Shown here: positions 1 to 11,703 of the stretch, piece by piece | Position numbering within the stretch: position 1 is the stretch's first letter | Layout: every line of letters starts with the position of its first letter | Assembly: GCA_015183035.1 (NCBI GenBank) | Contig: JACZZP010000012.1 | Coordinates: 1,302,001-1,366,000 of the forward strand | Reading direction: 5' to 3' | DNA length: 64,000 bases | DNA from: Meloidogyne chitwoodi | Taxonomy: Eukaryota; Nematoda; Chromadorea; Rhabditida; Meloidogynidae | Program-made: the position numbers and the translations under genes | The notes under the pieces: generated by a model | The model's input: the letters and a program-made list of their open reading frames with translations, nothing else | The model's database searches: none | Told to the model about the DNA's origin: nothing

Positions 1-830
1 AAAGTGCAGTAATAAATATTTGTTTGCACAGAATTTAATAATAAGAATTTATTTAAAATAATTTAAAAAATATATAAAATTAAATATAATAATATTCTGA
101 ACATCTCTTATGATTTTTGTTGCTTTATTATTATATTAAATAAATTAATTAAAAATAAAAGGGTAAAAGTTTTATCTGTCATAGTAACCACCATTTATTA
201 AAAAATGAGTAAATATTATTTTAATATATAATATAAATTTTAAAAATTATTTTTTATTTAAATTAATATTTTTGGAGAATAAACAAAGGGAAAGAAAAGT
301 AATAAATAAATTAACAAAAATTATTTGTTTCTAATAAATATTTAATTATAATAATATTTATTTATAACTTTACAAAAATAAACTTTTCACTCTCTTAGAA
401 AATTTAAAATTAATTTTAATTTATGCAAAAGAATTTTAATAAAAAAATCAAAATTGTGTAAAATTTAATAGACAAAGGAGACAATAAATTAACTTGAAAT
501 TAAAAAATATTGGTTATTTTTATTAACTGAATTTAAAAAAATGCATAGACTAGATAATAATTATTAAAGAGATCATAATTAAGAAATATAAAAACAATTT
601 ATTTGCACAAAGTCTACATATATTTAATAATAAAATAAAATATACTAAATAACTTTTAAAGATAATTATTTCTCAAGGTTATTTTCTCAAAAAGCGCATG
701 TGGACTTTGTACTTTAATATTATATAAATAAAATATTATTATATTTTCTTCATCTTTTTATTAAAATATATATCCTTTTATTATTTGGGTAACCCTACAC
801 ACAAAATATGGATCCATTTGGATTGTTTTA
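1..830. other. AT-rich spacer, no gene seen
   Basis: Almost pure A/T sequence with dense stops in all frames. I see no exon-like stretch, RNA gene or clear repeat here. Confidence 0.6.
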
Positions 831-1250
831 TTAATTGACCGAATTGGTAATTGACCAATTGACTAAGTTGATACTCAGGGTTGACCTGTATAATAAAAGG
901 ATATTTTTTGATATTATTAATACATATATAAATAATATATAATTATTAAATAATACCTGAATAATTAAAATTAACAAATGTTTGTTCAGTATTTTAAAAC
1001 AGGTATTATTGGGTCCACCCCTATAGATCGAATTAACCAATTTGTCCAATCGCCAATTTGGTCAAATCTCTTAAAACAATTTGGCCCATTCAAACTTGGA
1101 CCTACAAGGAGTGTTTTATTACTTATCCGTTTTAGAGCTCTGGCCAGTTGGTTTTCGTGCAAACTTGGACCTATTGGGAGTGTTTTATTATTTTACCATT
1201 TAAGGGATTTGACCAATTGGCAAATCGATCAATAGGGTTTCGGCCTATAG
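831..1250. repeat. Degenerate inverted/tandem repeat block
   Basis: The block is clearly more GC-rich than its surroundings. Variants of ccaatttggtcaa recur in both orientations. The left part (about 831-895) is an imperfect inverted copy of about 1000-1070. Next to it, two diverged direct repeats of about 65 bp start at caaacttggaccta (about 1093) and caaacttggacctat (about 1160), both continuing into gagtgttttatta. It looks like a decayed MITE or minisatellite. The open frames across it are low-quality and I do not call them genes. Confidence 0.55.
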
Positions 1251-1336
1251 GGGTGATCCTGTATTATTTATATTAAAATTGACTTATTAGTTAAATAGAA
1301 TTAACAAATTTATTAATTAATTTTCTTAAATTATTT

Positions 1337-4207
1337 TTAAAAATTTTGTTCTTCTTCTTCTTCTTCAATTTTTTCATTATTAATATTATTATTTTTTTCA
1401 TCTTCATCTCCAAATATTACAGCTTCAAAAGGACTATTAGGTCCATTAGGAGAAGAAGATATTGGTGTTGTTGTTATTGAACGACAAAAAGTACCTCCAA
1501 TAATTAAATTATTATAACAATTAGATGAAGAATTACTTGAACTATTACTATTTGTTTTACTTATTATTAAAGTATTTCCGTCATTACCATTAGTTACACA
1601 AGTATATTTCTTTTGACGAGCACGAGAATTCTTTTTTTTATTTATTAAATTTAAATAAATTAATTTTATTTGTTTTTAATTTTTTATTAATTTAAAATTG
1701 AAAAATTATTTAAAAAAATAATTAAAAATTACTTGAAACCAAACTTGAGTAACTCGTTTTGTCAATCCTGTTAAACGTGCTATTCTTTCCAAGTCTTTTA
1801 AATAAAAAAATTATTTTATAAAATAATAAATAAATTAATTAATTAACCAGTTCCATCAGGATTACTATCAACTTTAAAATTTTCCTGTAAAATATTAAGT
1901 TGGTCTTCTCCAAAAGTTGTACGTATTCTTTTTGCTTTAGGTTTGGGACTACCTTTAATTTATTTTAATTTTTAAAAAAAATTAAAATAAATTAAAAAAC
2001 ATTGTTCTCCTAATACTAATTCCAAATAATGTTGTTTACAAAGTAATCGAGGTATTAAACCATTATTTTTATTTGATTTTCTTAAAACAGTTTCATCTAA
2101 AGCAAATTGTTCATCAGTATTTAATTGTCTTTGACAGTGTTCACAATAAAAACAAGTTAAATGATATAGCCATTGACGAGCTTTTCTTACCCAAAATTCA
2201 TTTGAAATTTGTTTTTCACACATTGCGCAATGAGCATTTTTTATATTTCTATTTAAATTAAATAAAGGGTTATTAATTTTTAAAATAGTAATTAATATAA
2301 AATTATTTCCCTTCTGAAAATAAATAAATATTTATTATTATTATTATTTTTTTTTGTTTATCTTTAAACTTTAAAAAATCAAATAAAGTTTTTTTATTTT
2401 AAAGAAAAGTATTCATCCCTACTTAATTAATTAATTATATAAAAATATAATTAATAAAAATATTCATTTAATGTGTTAATTAATTATTTTAAATAAAATA
2501 AAATAAAATAAAAATAAAAACATACTCCTTTATCTTTTTTGTTTCCGTTATATTTTTAAAATAACAATCTGGACAAAATATGTTATTTTTATTAATATAA
2601 CATTTTATATCTTCTTGTAAATCTTTTTTACATATTAAACACTTAAAATTTAAATTAATTTAAATTAATTTAATTTATTACTTTTAAACATTTTAAATGA
2701 TAAAATTGTTGTTTTTGTTGAAGATTTTCTTTTTTTATTATTAAATTATTATCTTTTTCTTCTTCTTTTATTTTTTTTGATAAAGAAAGCATATAAAATT
2801 CTTCAATTAATTCTTCACAAAATCCACAATTAGATGAAATATTATTATTATTATTAATTATTTTATTCTTAATTAAATAAAATAAATAAATTATTTAATA
2901 CTTTTTACCTTTTCATTTTGTTCAATTTTTGGAGATATTATTAAATCATTTGACATTTGTATATTTTCTAATTTTTTAATATCATTAATCTATTTAATTT
3001 AATTTAATAAATATTTATTTCTTTTTTATAAATTAAAGAATTTTATTTTTAAATTAATTCAAAAAAATATTATTATTATTTTCTACTGTATTATTATTTT
3101 TTTTTAAATTACAATTTGTTTATATAATAAAACTTTTTCTTCTTTTTCATTAATATTTTGTTGTTCATATATTATTTGATTATTATTATTTCTTTCACTT
3201 TTTCGTTTTCTTCCACCATTTAAACGACGAGCAGAAAGTGGCTTTTTATTGTTAACTGTTTTTTATTTAAATTTTATTTTTTTAATTTTATTATTTTAAT
3301 TCCTATAATTTTATTAAAAAAATTAAAAAAACAAATATAATTTAATTAAAACTAAAAATTATATAAATTCAAACCAATATTATTATTATTTTTTCTATTA
3401 ATTAAATTATTATTATTATTAAATATTTCAGTAGAAGAAGAAGAAATATTTGACAAAAATTGTGGAATATTATTATTATTATTTATTTGTTCTGTATTAT
3501 TAGTAAATGAAGGTAAAAATAAATTAGTAGTAGAAGGAGATGATTGGTTATTATTATTATTATTTAATTGAATATTATTATTAATTATTTGTTTATTTGA
3601 TTTTGTTATTAAAAGTAATTCATCTTAAAAATATTTATATAATTAATTTAAAAAAATAAGTAAGAAGATAATATAAAAATAGCCTAACCCATCCTAAACA
3701 AAAAATATTTTAATTTATTAAATTAATTTTATTAAATATAATATTTTAATTAAAAAAACTTTGTTGTGATGCTTGTATATTATTATTTAAATTTAATTGC
3801 TGTTGTGAAATATTAAATTGATCATTTTCATCAATCATATTAATATTATAAGATGAAAATTGTTCAGATAATAAATTTGAATTTAAATCAAGTAAAAGAG
3901 AATTTTTATTATTTATTTCAATAATATTCTAAAAAAATATATATTAATTTAAATATTTATTTTAAATTAATTTTATTATTTAAAATTTAAAAATAAAATT
4001 TTTGACCTGTTTTTCATAATTATTTTGTTGTTGTAATAAAGGAATATCACAAAATTGATTAAATTCTTGTTCTTGAATATTTTGACAAATATTATTATTA
4101 TTTTCATTCCAAGATAAAAATGAAGAATTATTATTATACATTAAAGGCTCTGAAACAAGTTCAAAAATATGAGGAAATGTTTGAATTCCTTCCTTTGTAT
4201 TTTGCAT
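1337..4207 (-). CDS. lim-4: LIM-homeodomain transcription factor, LHX6/8-Arrowhead-LIM-4 type
   Basis: Nuclear transcription factor of the LHX6/8 (Drosophila Awh, C. elegans lim-4) class, which specifies neuron identity. The start Met is at 4207 and the stop at 1337-1339; about ten exons join in frame. The first five exons (about 4207-2910) encode an Asn/Gln-rich N-terminus with a basic patch (GGRKRKSER). LIM1 lies at about 2870-2530 (CGFCEELIEEFY, then YHLKCLKCLICKK, then CPDCY). LIM2 lies at about 2240-1998 (CAMCEKQI, YHLTCFYCEHC, LLCKQHY). The homeodomain is split over 1953-1858, 1794-1733 and 1630 onward: KAKRIRTTFGEDQLNILQ, SNPDGTDLERIARLTGLTK, RVTQVWFQNSRARQKK. The recognition-helix signature VWFQNSRARQKK separates this class from LHX2/9, LHX3/4 and LMX. 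The C-terminal tail ends in an acidic run. Family assignment is strong; one-to-one orthology with lim-4 is inferred. Confidence 0.87.
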
Positions 4208-7200
4208 ATTTTGATAAATTTAAAAAAGGAAATGCTAAAAATTGGTAATTTTAATAATAAATAAGTTTAAAGAAAATTAAAAATTTTATAAAATTTTAAA
4301 GATAGTATAATAAAATTAATTATAAAATAAAAAATAAATTTAAATATTCGTTGATTAAAAATTATTTTTTAGATAAATAAATGTATAATTAATATAAATT
4401 TAATTAATTAATTTATTTATTTATTAAATTTATTATTTTTTTTAAATATTTTAAAAATTAAAAAAAAATATATTTATTTAAATCTTATTTTATTTAAAGA
4501 AATTTAAAATAAAAATAATTTTTCTGAAGCTTTGTAACACAATAAATATTCTCCTCTTATTTAGAATACCGTAATATATATTCAGTAACGAAGAGTATTT
4601 TATTAACAAAAAGAAAACAACAAAACAACGACTGGCTGGATAACACACAGAAATTTATTTAAGAATTTATTCATGCGGCATAGAATTTTGAAGATGCCAT
4701 TTTATAATTTTTCTCTTTTTTTTTTAATCTCCGCCTTTTTTATATTTTATTACAAATAAGTTCATTAAAAAATATTCATTTAAAGAAAATAAATATATTT
4801 TTAAAAATTATTTTTAAATTAAAAAAAAATAAATTAAAATTTTAATTTAAAAGTTATTACTTCCAAAAATTTAAATAAAAATATTTATTTTTTAAATTAT
4901 TTTTATTTAAAAAATGAAATTATTTCATTTTTACTCTAATTTGTAGTATTACCATATAGGAGATAGAGATTAAATAAATAAATATTTAAAAAAATAAAGA
5001 AGGGGCAGATGTTTTACAAAAATAAATAAATGTTCTCTTGGATTTAAAAAATATATTTATTTACGATACAATTCTCTTTTTATATAATCTTCTGATTATA
5101 TATAATTATAGGTAAATAATGCGGGAAAGAATAAAAAATTAAAAAAAAAATTATTTAAATTTATTTTAATTCTTTTTAATATTATTTAATATTTCAGTTA
5201 AAAAATTAAAATAAATAATATATACTTTTAATAAAAATTAAAAATTTTATTTATTTTTAATAAATAAAAATATTTTTCCTCTCATAAAAAATAATTTAAA
5301 TTAAAGTCCAAAAATCTAAAAATTAATTATAAACTAAATGTCTTCTAACAAATTGGTGCCCTTTAGGGATTACACTATTTTATTCTTTCAACTATTTAAC
5401 CGGAAAATGATGACAAATTAGCTGCTAAATGGAATTTTATTTTATTATTTTTTTGGAATAATAAATAAAAATGATGGAGAAAAGAGGAAAGAGAAGGGAA
5501 TTAAATAATAATATAATTATATTATTTTGACCCTTTTTTATTTATTTATTTAATTTTATTTATACAATTTTTGCCATCTCTTAACCTTAATTTTTATATA
5601 AATTTAATTAATTTTAACAAATCTTTTTTAATTTAATTTAATTTTTAAAATCTTTTATTTTAATAGAAGAAAAAAAGGGAAACATTTTTAAAATTATTTT
5701 TAAATTTAAAATATATTTTTATATTGTAAATTAATTAATAAAAAAATATTTTATAAAATTTAGGTTTATTCTAATCAAAAATTATTTAAAATTAATTTTT
5801 TTGTATATTTAAATAAATAAATAATATTTAAAAAATATATATTTTTTATTTTTTAAAATAAATTCCTTTAAATAATTTAATTTATTTTTTGTTAGTCCTT
5901 GCCTCTTTTTCTTCTTTTTATTTTTATATTTGACTAAAATTAAATTAGGTTAACACTTTATTGTTAGAAAAAAAGAACAAATCAAATTTAAACGGCTCAA
6001 CGGTCAGAATATCTCAAAAAATTTATAAGGACTTTGTTAAAGTTTTTGGAATAGAAAAGGGGGATTTATTAAATAAAATATATTTTTATTTTATTTTAAT
6101 TTAAAATTATTTATTTTTTATAATATATAAAATTAAAAAAAAAATAATTTTAAAATTTAAATTAATTTATTTAAATTAAAATAATAATAATAATATTAAT
6201 AAATAAATATATATTTTTATTTAAAAACGGCATTTCCTTTTGTTTTATTCAAATGTAAATTTAACAATTGAAATAATAAAAGTAAAAATTTCTTTTAACT
6301 AAAAACCTAAGAAAAATTTATTTTTTATTTTTAATGTCAAGTGTTTCTTTTTTTTAAATAATTTTCTTTTTATTGTTTCTTAACATTCTTTTTTAATTTA
6401 TATTATTATTTACCGCAAAATTTTCATTTTTTAAATATTAATTTTATTAAAAATATTAAATTTAAATAATTTTAATATTTATTTAAAAAATAATCTTTTT
6501 TATTTATTTAATGAATTTGAAAAAATTTTCAAAAATCAATAATAAATTTTTATTTAAAGAAAATATATAAAAGTTTTTTAAAGAAAGAGTGGAAGAGAAA
6601 GGAAACCTTTTAGAACAAAAAAGAAAAGAAGTTAAACAAAAAAAAGATTAAAACTTTTAAAAAATTTAGTTAGAGAAAATAAATTCTATGGATTGCTGGA
6701 AAAGAATTTAGAAAATAAAAGAAAAAAAGACAAAGTATTAAACGTGAAAAAAATTTTAGAGTTGGATTTTTATTGACTAAATAATTTTTTTTGTTTGTTT
6801 AATAAACAACCACAATTATTAAAATAAAATATATTTTAAATTATTAAAATATATTTAAATAACATATTAAACATTACATTATTATTTAACTAAAAAAGAG
6901 TCCTTTTTTACTAATTAAATTAAATTATTTATTTTTATTTTCATTCCAAATTTAGTAAATATTTTAATTAATTAAATAACCCAAGACATTCTTTTTTTTT
7001 AATCAATTTATTTAATTTTATCTTTTATCAGTTAAATTTTAGAATATTTTATTTTATGATAATAATAATAATAATAGGATTACCAAAAATTGGAATTTAT
7101 TTTAAAAATATTCAATAAATAAATAAAAACATTAATTTTTGACTAAAAATAATAAACAATTACACATTTAATTATTAAATATAATTTAAAATGATTAAAA

Positions 7201-7299
7201 ATTATTTTTTTTAATTTTTAGACAAATTTAAAAGAATAATTTTAAAAATATTTATTCATCTTTAAATAAAAACAACAAATAAAAAATTATATTTAAATT
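4208..7299. other. 3.1-kb AT-rich intergenic region
   Basis: No open frame or conserved exon found. It is the shared upstream region of the divergent LIM-homeodomain gene (-) and the four-TM gene (+), so regulatory sites are likely, but I cannot point to one. Slightly less AT-biased patches at 4560-4700 and 5335-5420 remain unexplained. Confidence 0.5.
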
Positions 7300-8220
7300 A
7301 TGGGATTAGCTTATCTAAAAACTTTTCATGGAATTTTGAGTATTCTTCAAATAGTTATTTTTTTAATAATTAATTAATTAATTAAATTACTATTTAAAAT
7401 TAATATTTTATTTAATATTATTAATTTAATTAAATTTATTTTCTTTAATTTTTACGGTTAATTTAATTTAAATTAGTTTTTGGGTTTAATTGCTCTTTTG
7501 GCTGGTTATTTACTTTGGGATAATACAAATGATGAACTTTATTGGCTTTTTTATATGGGACAACGTCCACTTGCTACTATTGTTTTAATTATTTTATCAA
7601 TTACTTGGCTTTATGGTTTAGGAATTTTATTTCAACAATTATTTGTTACAGATTTATTTGAAAAAATTGGAAAACCTAAGGTAAATAAAATATATTTTTT
7701 AATTTATAAGTAATTAAAAGATATTTCTAAATATAAATTAAAAAATAATCTTTAATCTAGACTTTATAAAGCACATTTACATATAACAATAATAATAGAA
7801 AACTCTTTTTAAATTTGGGTGTTATTTCTCTTAAATTAGAATATAAAATAAAAAGTAGATTTAATTTTATAAAATATATTACTAAATGACATATTTAATT
7901 AAATTAAATTTATGTGTTATTTTTTATTATTTTTAGTTACTTTTTATACATATTTTAAATGTATTATTTATTTCTGGTATAGCAATTATTGAAACACTTT
8001 ATTTAAATCAAGAAGTTAATGGCAATAAAGGAGATAATCCTCCACATCCTTCTCCAGAACCAGAGCCTGGAGCTCTTTCTTTAAATTATTTACCAAGACT
8101 TATTGTTGTCACAGTAATTTTATTTATTTATTTTTATTTAAATTTTGATTGGTTTAGGTTTGTTGTTGGCTTATAGTAGCAAGTTATATTGCTCAATTTA
8201 TTTATGTATTAATTCAATAA
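7300..8220 (+). CDS. Small four-transmembrane protein, unrecognised
   Basis: Four exons join in phase 0 throughout: 7300-7353, 7477-7680, 7937-8113 and 8158-8220, giving 165 residues. The protein has four hydrophobic helices: about residues 8-30 (FHGILSILQIFLGLIALLAG), 48-70 (ATIVLIILSITWLYGLGILF), 87-107 (LLFIHILNVLFISGIAII) and 141-163 (YLPRLIVVTVCCWLIVASYI). A Pro-rich loop (PPHPSPEPEPG) sits between helices 3 and 4. This is the topology of MARVEL-like and similar nematode-specific four-TM proteins, but no diagnostic motif lets me name it. Donor and acceptor sites are clean (TTTTTAG, TTTAG), and conserved phase makes the model reliable. Function unknown. Confidence 0.75.
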
Positions 8221-9154
8221 TTAAAATTCTTGAAGTTGATGTAAAGCTAAAATTATTGCAATCAAAGAAGATATAACAAAATAATGCAACAATGCTTTCA
8301 TTAATCTCAATATTAAATATTGCCTTTTTTCAATAATTATATATTTATATTTTACTTATATACCTATATGACTATAGTATTAAATATTACTTATGGAGAC
8401 AGTAAATTATAATAACAAATTTTAGCAAAATGAAGAACTAAGACTCACTCAAAACCTGTCCCTAATAGCCAATTGGGAACACCAGGGAAACTATTGTCGC
8501 TTAACCACTCACAACCTCTAACAGACATCGATCCGGTGGTATTAAAAAGGTCCTCATATTTATCATATATTTTCATTATTAAAAATGTATACATATAAAT
8601 ATACATATTAATGCCAAAATAAACGTACAAGACAAATTAATGAACTGTTTACTTTTATATTCCAAAAGATCTCAAGCTTTATCACCAAGTCAAAATTTAT
8701 TTTTTTTATACCTAAAAATAATCCTTAAAAATCTGTCAGATTGATACCATTTTTTTAATATTTAAATCTTCTCTCGACAGTTTAGGGCAAACCAAGTTGA
8801 TATGATTAATCTAATTCTTCGAAAACATTTTTTAGGTAGTTTTACCTTTTCACAGGTGAAAAAAAACAGAAAATTATCGATTATGCAATTAAAATAATCT
8901 TTACTAATCAACAAATATTTATGGTCTGTGTAGTCTATATTTTCACGAGAGTCAAAAAAGCATACAAAATTTCTTCTGGACAATTTTTCTAATTCAAGAA
9001 CAAAAAATAATTTTTCAAAAAGTTAAATACCTAAAATAATTTTAAATAATTCTTAAATTGTCCAAAAAATTTTGTGCAGATAAAGTGAAAAAATAAACAG
9101 AAATAACTTAAGTAAACACGCACCACTATATATTTTTTAACATCCAGAATATAT
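8221..9154. other. Intergenic region with one possible exon-like patch
   Basis: Mostly AT-rich. A patch at 8445-8545 is richer in GC and on the minus strand reads SDNSFPGVPNWLLGTGFE before a stop, which is protein-like but has no recognisable partner exons. It could be a remnant of a gene or a repeat. The rest is probably 3' UTR of the 14-3-3 gene and spacer. Confidence 0.35.
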
Positions 9155-10349
9155 TTAGTTACCTCCGGTCTCTGCATTTTCTGCAGTCTCACCACCTGCA
9201 CCCTCTTGCTCATCAACAGTCGTGTCACTCGTCTGTAAAATCAAAAGATTAAACGTATAACTAACTTCTAAAAAAACTAACCCATAACGTGAGGTTGTCT
9301 CGCAAAAGCTGCATGATAAGAGTCGAATCCTTTAAAATAACTAACTAAAAATCCATTTGTTAAAATTTTACCTTATAACAGTCTTCATTTAAGGTATCCA
9401 GCTCAGCAATTGCATCGTCAAAAGCCTTAATAAAATCCGATATATAAAGTATATAACATGTGAATTAAAATCTAAAGTCTTCACTATCTAAAAATACCAG
9501 TATGGAAATAAACGAAAAATTAATCATTAAGAATTCTAAAGAATACTCCAAAGAACCTGTTTGGCAAGCTTGCAAGCATTATCTGACGAGTTCAAGATCT
9601 CATAGTAGAAAACAGAAAAGTTAAGTGCCAAACCGAGACGTATCGGATGAGTTGGTTGCATCTTGTCCTTGGCAATGTCTGTAATGAAATAAAACTAATG
9701 AAATAAATAAAAAGTAAACCAAATGCTTCCTGATAACTCTGTTGTGACTTTTCAACAACATTGTTGCGATCATCACCAATTGCAACCTAAAAATCATAAG
9801 TTTATTAAAATATGAATGTATTGTTGATAATCAAAAATAGTAAGATAAATTTGGATCTAAAATTTAATTAAATCAGAACCTCAGCAAGATAACGATAATA
9901 GTCGCCCTTCATCTTAAGATAGAACACTTTAGATTCAGGAGTTCCAGCCTTTGGAACAAGATATTTGTTAAGAAGATCCTGTAATAATAATGCCGTTCAT
10001 AGATCTAAAGCTTACCAGAACATCCTGACAAATGTCACGTAACTCACATTCAACCTTCTCACGATAATCTTTAGCCATTTGATGTTTCTCAGATCCTTCG
10101 GTTTTTTGTTCAATAGATGAAATAACACGCCATGAAGAACGGCGAGCCCCAACCACATTTTTGTACGCAACCTAAATATTATATTTAAAAGAATGAAAAT
10201 TTATATACCGAAAGGAGATTACGCTCTTCATTGGACAATTCGGCGTCAAGTTCAGTGAGTTTTTTCATAAACTGTGCCATGTCGTCAAAGCGTTCAGCTT
10301 GCTCAGCCAATTTGGAACGTTGTACGAGCTCTTCCCTGTTCTCTGTCAT
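9155..10349 (-). CDS. 14-3-3 protein
   Basis: Phosphoserine/threonine-binding dimeric adaptor of the cytosol, working in signalling, polarity and stress control. Eight exons read from Met at 10349 to stop at 9155-9157: 10349-10209, 10171-10016, about 9978-9880, 9786-9720, 9680-9557, 9427-9374, 9330-9283 and 9231-9155. The N-terminal dimer helix ([17 protein letters not shown]) leads into the signature [19 protein letters not shown]. Then come YYRYLAEV, the second signature region [20 protein letters not shown] with [16 protein letters not shown], and an acidic Gly-rich tail. Phosphopeptide-binding Lys, Arg and Tyr positions are present. Length about 250 matches the family. Codons are much more GC-rich at third positions than in most neighbours, as expected for a highly expressed gene. 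Whether it matches C. elegans ftt-2 or par-5 cannot be settled by eye. Confidence 0.97.
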
Positions 10350-10763
10350 TTCTATGTAGAGATTTGAATCGTAAAGCAAAAAATATAATAATCTGAAAAT
10401 ATTAAAAAGGTATGCTTATAATATTTGGAATGCTAATACGAATCAGCTTTATCATATTTGGTATAAAACATATATTATAAAACAGAAAGAGGATAGTGGG
10501 AATGTAAACCAAAAAAATTGAAGTCGGATGAGCCAAAACTAAGGAGTGGGAGAGGACGATTGTGAGAGAGAGCAAAGAATAAAATTATAAAATTACGAAA
10601 AAATGCAAAGAAAAATAATAAGTAATGCGAAGTAGAAATCAATGAAAAGAAAATGTAAAACAAACCAACTTAAATAATAAATTTGAAGCAAATGGATTAA
10701 TTGTAGCAAAAATAACGTTATGCCAAATTTTTATATTATTTTAGTATTTTTAAAACAATCTAA
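10350..10763 (-). promoter_or_regulatory. Upstream region of the 14-3-3 gene
   Basis: Holds the presumed promoter and 5' UTR of the minus-strand 14-3-3 gene. No TATA box or splice acceptor could be assigned with certainty. Its far end abuts a Helitron-like insertion at 10764. Confidence 0.35.
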
Positions 10764-11098
10764 TCTAATTATATAATTGAGAATGTTTGTGTGTTTGTAT
10801 GTTTGTTCGGGTTTTATAGACAAATGGGAACTTGTGTAGTTTAGGATAACACCCCATTTATTCGCAGAAAATTGGCGGAAACGGATGATCTATATATCAT
10901 TCGAAAGAGCTCGTCGAGTTGATTCTAATAACACAAAATTAGTCCGTTTGTCTTAATTACAAGCCTAGATACAGGTCCATAAAAATCGAAAAACCATAGG
11001 GGGAGTATTGGCCGTTTTTGGCCTATCGACATTTTGGCGTCTACATTTTGGCCTATCGACATTTTGGCGTTCGACGTTTTGGGGTGGTGCCGTAAAAT

Positions 11099-11265
11099 CC
11101 GAAAAAAATCACAGGATCCTGTAACAGGATTTGGTTTTAAAAAATTTTACAGGACAGGATTTACAGGACTAGTCCTGTAAAATCCTGTAATCCTGTAAAT
11201 CCTAAAAATAACAGGATTTTGCCACAGGATCTTTAAAATCCTGCCAGGATCCTGTCCTGCGCCGC
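11099..11265. repeat. Palindrome-rich CAGGAT/ATCCTG module
   Basis: About 15 copies of ACAGGAT or its complement ATCCTGT in alternating orientation, including the perfect palindrome CAGGATCCTG. It can fold into many alternative hairpins. Lies inside the first Helitron-like element and parallels the module at 11407-11560. Confidence 0.7.
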
Positions 11266-11289
11266 ACACTTGTTTTTATAGTAAGGTTT

Positions 11290-11397
11290 GCAACTTAAAA
11301 ATAAACTTGGATTTGAAACTTGAAAATAAACTTAAACTTAAAACTTGAAAATGAACTTAGAACTTGAAAATAAACTTGAAATTGGATACTATATAAA
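11290..11397. repeat. aacttgaaaataaacttg minisatellite ending in a TATA box
   Basis: Short degenerate direct repeats of an aacttgaaaataaacttg-type unit, ending in ggatactatataaac (TATATAAA at 11390-11397). The same block occurs in the second element at 22138-22335. Confidence 0.7.
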
Positions 11398-11406
11398 CTA
11401 GAGGTC

Positions 11407-11560
11407 GGCAAAATCGCATTTGCGGGATCCCGCATGCGGGATTTTTTTTTAAATCGATGCGGGACAGGATTTGCGGGACTAATTCGGCAAAAATCCCGCA
11501 TCCGCAAAATCCCGCATTTTTTTAATGCGGGATCCCGCGCGGGATTGCAGGATTTTTTAT
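11407..11560. repeat. Palindrome-rich GCGGGAT/ATCCCGC module
   Basis: Array of GCGGGAT and ATCCCGC in both orientations, with palindromes GCGGGATCCCGC. Its order of elements follows the 11099-11265 module, but with ACAGG replaced by GCGGG nearly everywhere. Confidence 0.7.
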
Positions 11561-11703
11561 TAAAAATTTTTTATGTACCAGCGTTGCTCCGGGTTGAGCT
11601 CGACGGCTCGGGTAGATTTACATAAATTTTGGGTAGTTTTAGTGCCGAAGGCGATTATTTTTGCTAGCTTAGAAGGACGCCCGAGTGGGACCAACTTCGC
11701 TAG

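Larger units (their letters stand above)
10764..11703 (+). mobile_element. Non-autonomous Helitron-like element, copy 1
   Basis: Starts TCTAATTATATAATTGAGAA directly after an A and ends in CTAG directly before a T, the A|T insertion rule of Helitrons (5' TC, 3' CTRR). The first ~65 bp, the aacttgaaaataaacttg repeats at about 11290-11390 and the 3' terminus (gctag..agaaggacgcccga..cttcgCTAG) are shared with the element at 22023-24066. The 3' hairpin is imperfect here (cgcccgagtgggaccaa). The element is 940 bp and has no Rep/helicase coding. Its inner part holds a duplicated sentence (cctatcgacattttggcgt, about 11020-11080) and two palindrome-rich modules. Strand is given by TC to CTAG orientation. 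Confidence 0.72.

Noticed and set aside
10764..11703. LTR retrotransposon solo LTR as an alternative for the shared repeats
   Set aside because: No TG..CA ends and no target duplication; TC start, CTAG end and A|T flanks fit a Helitron better.
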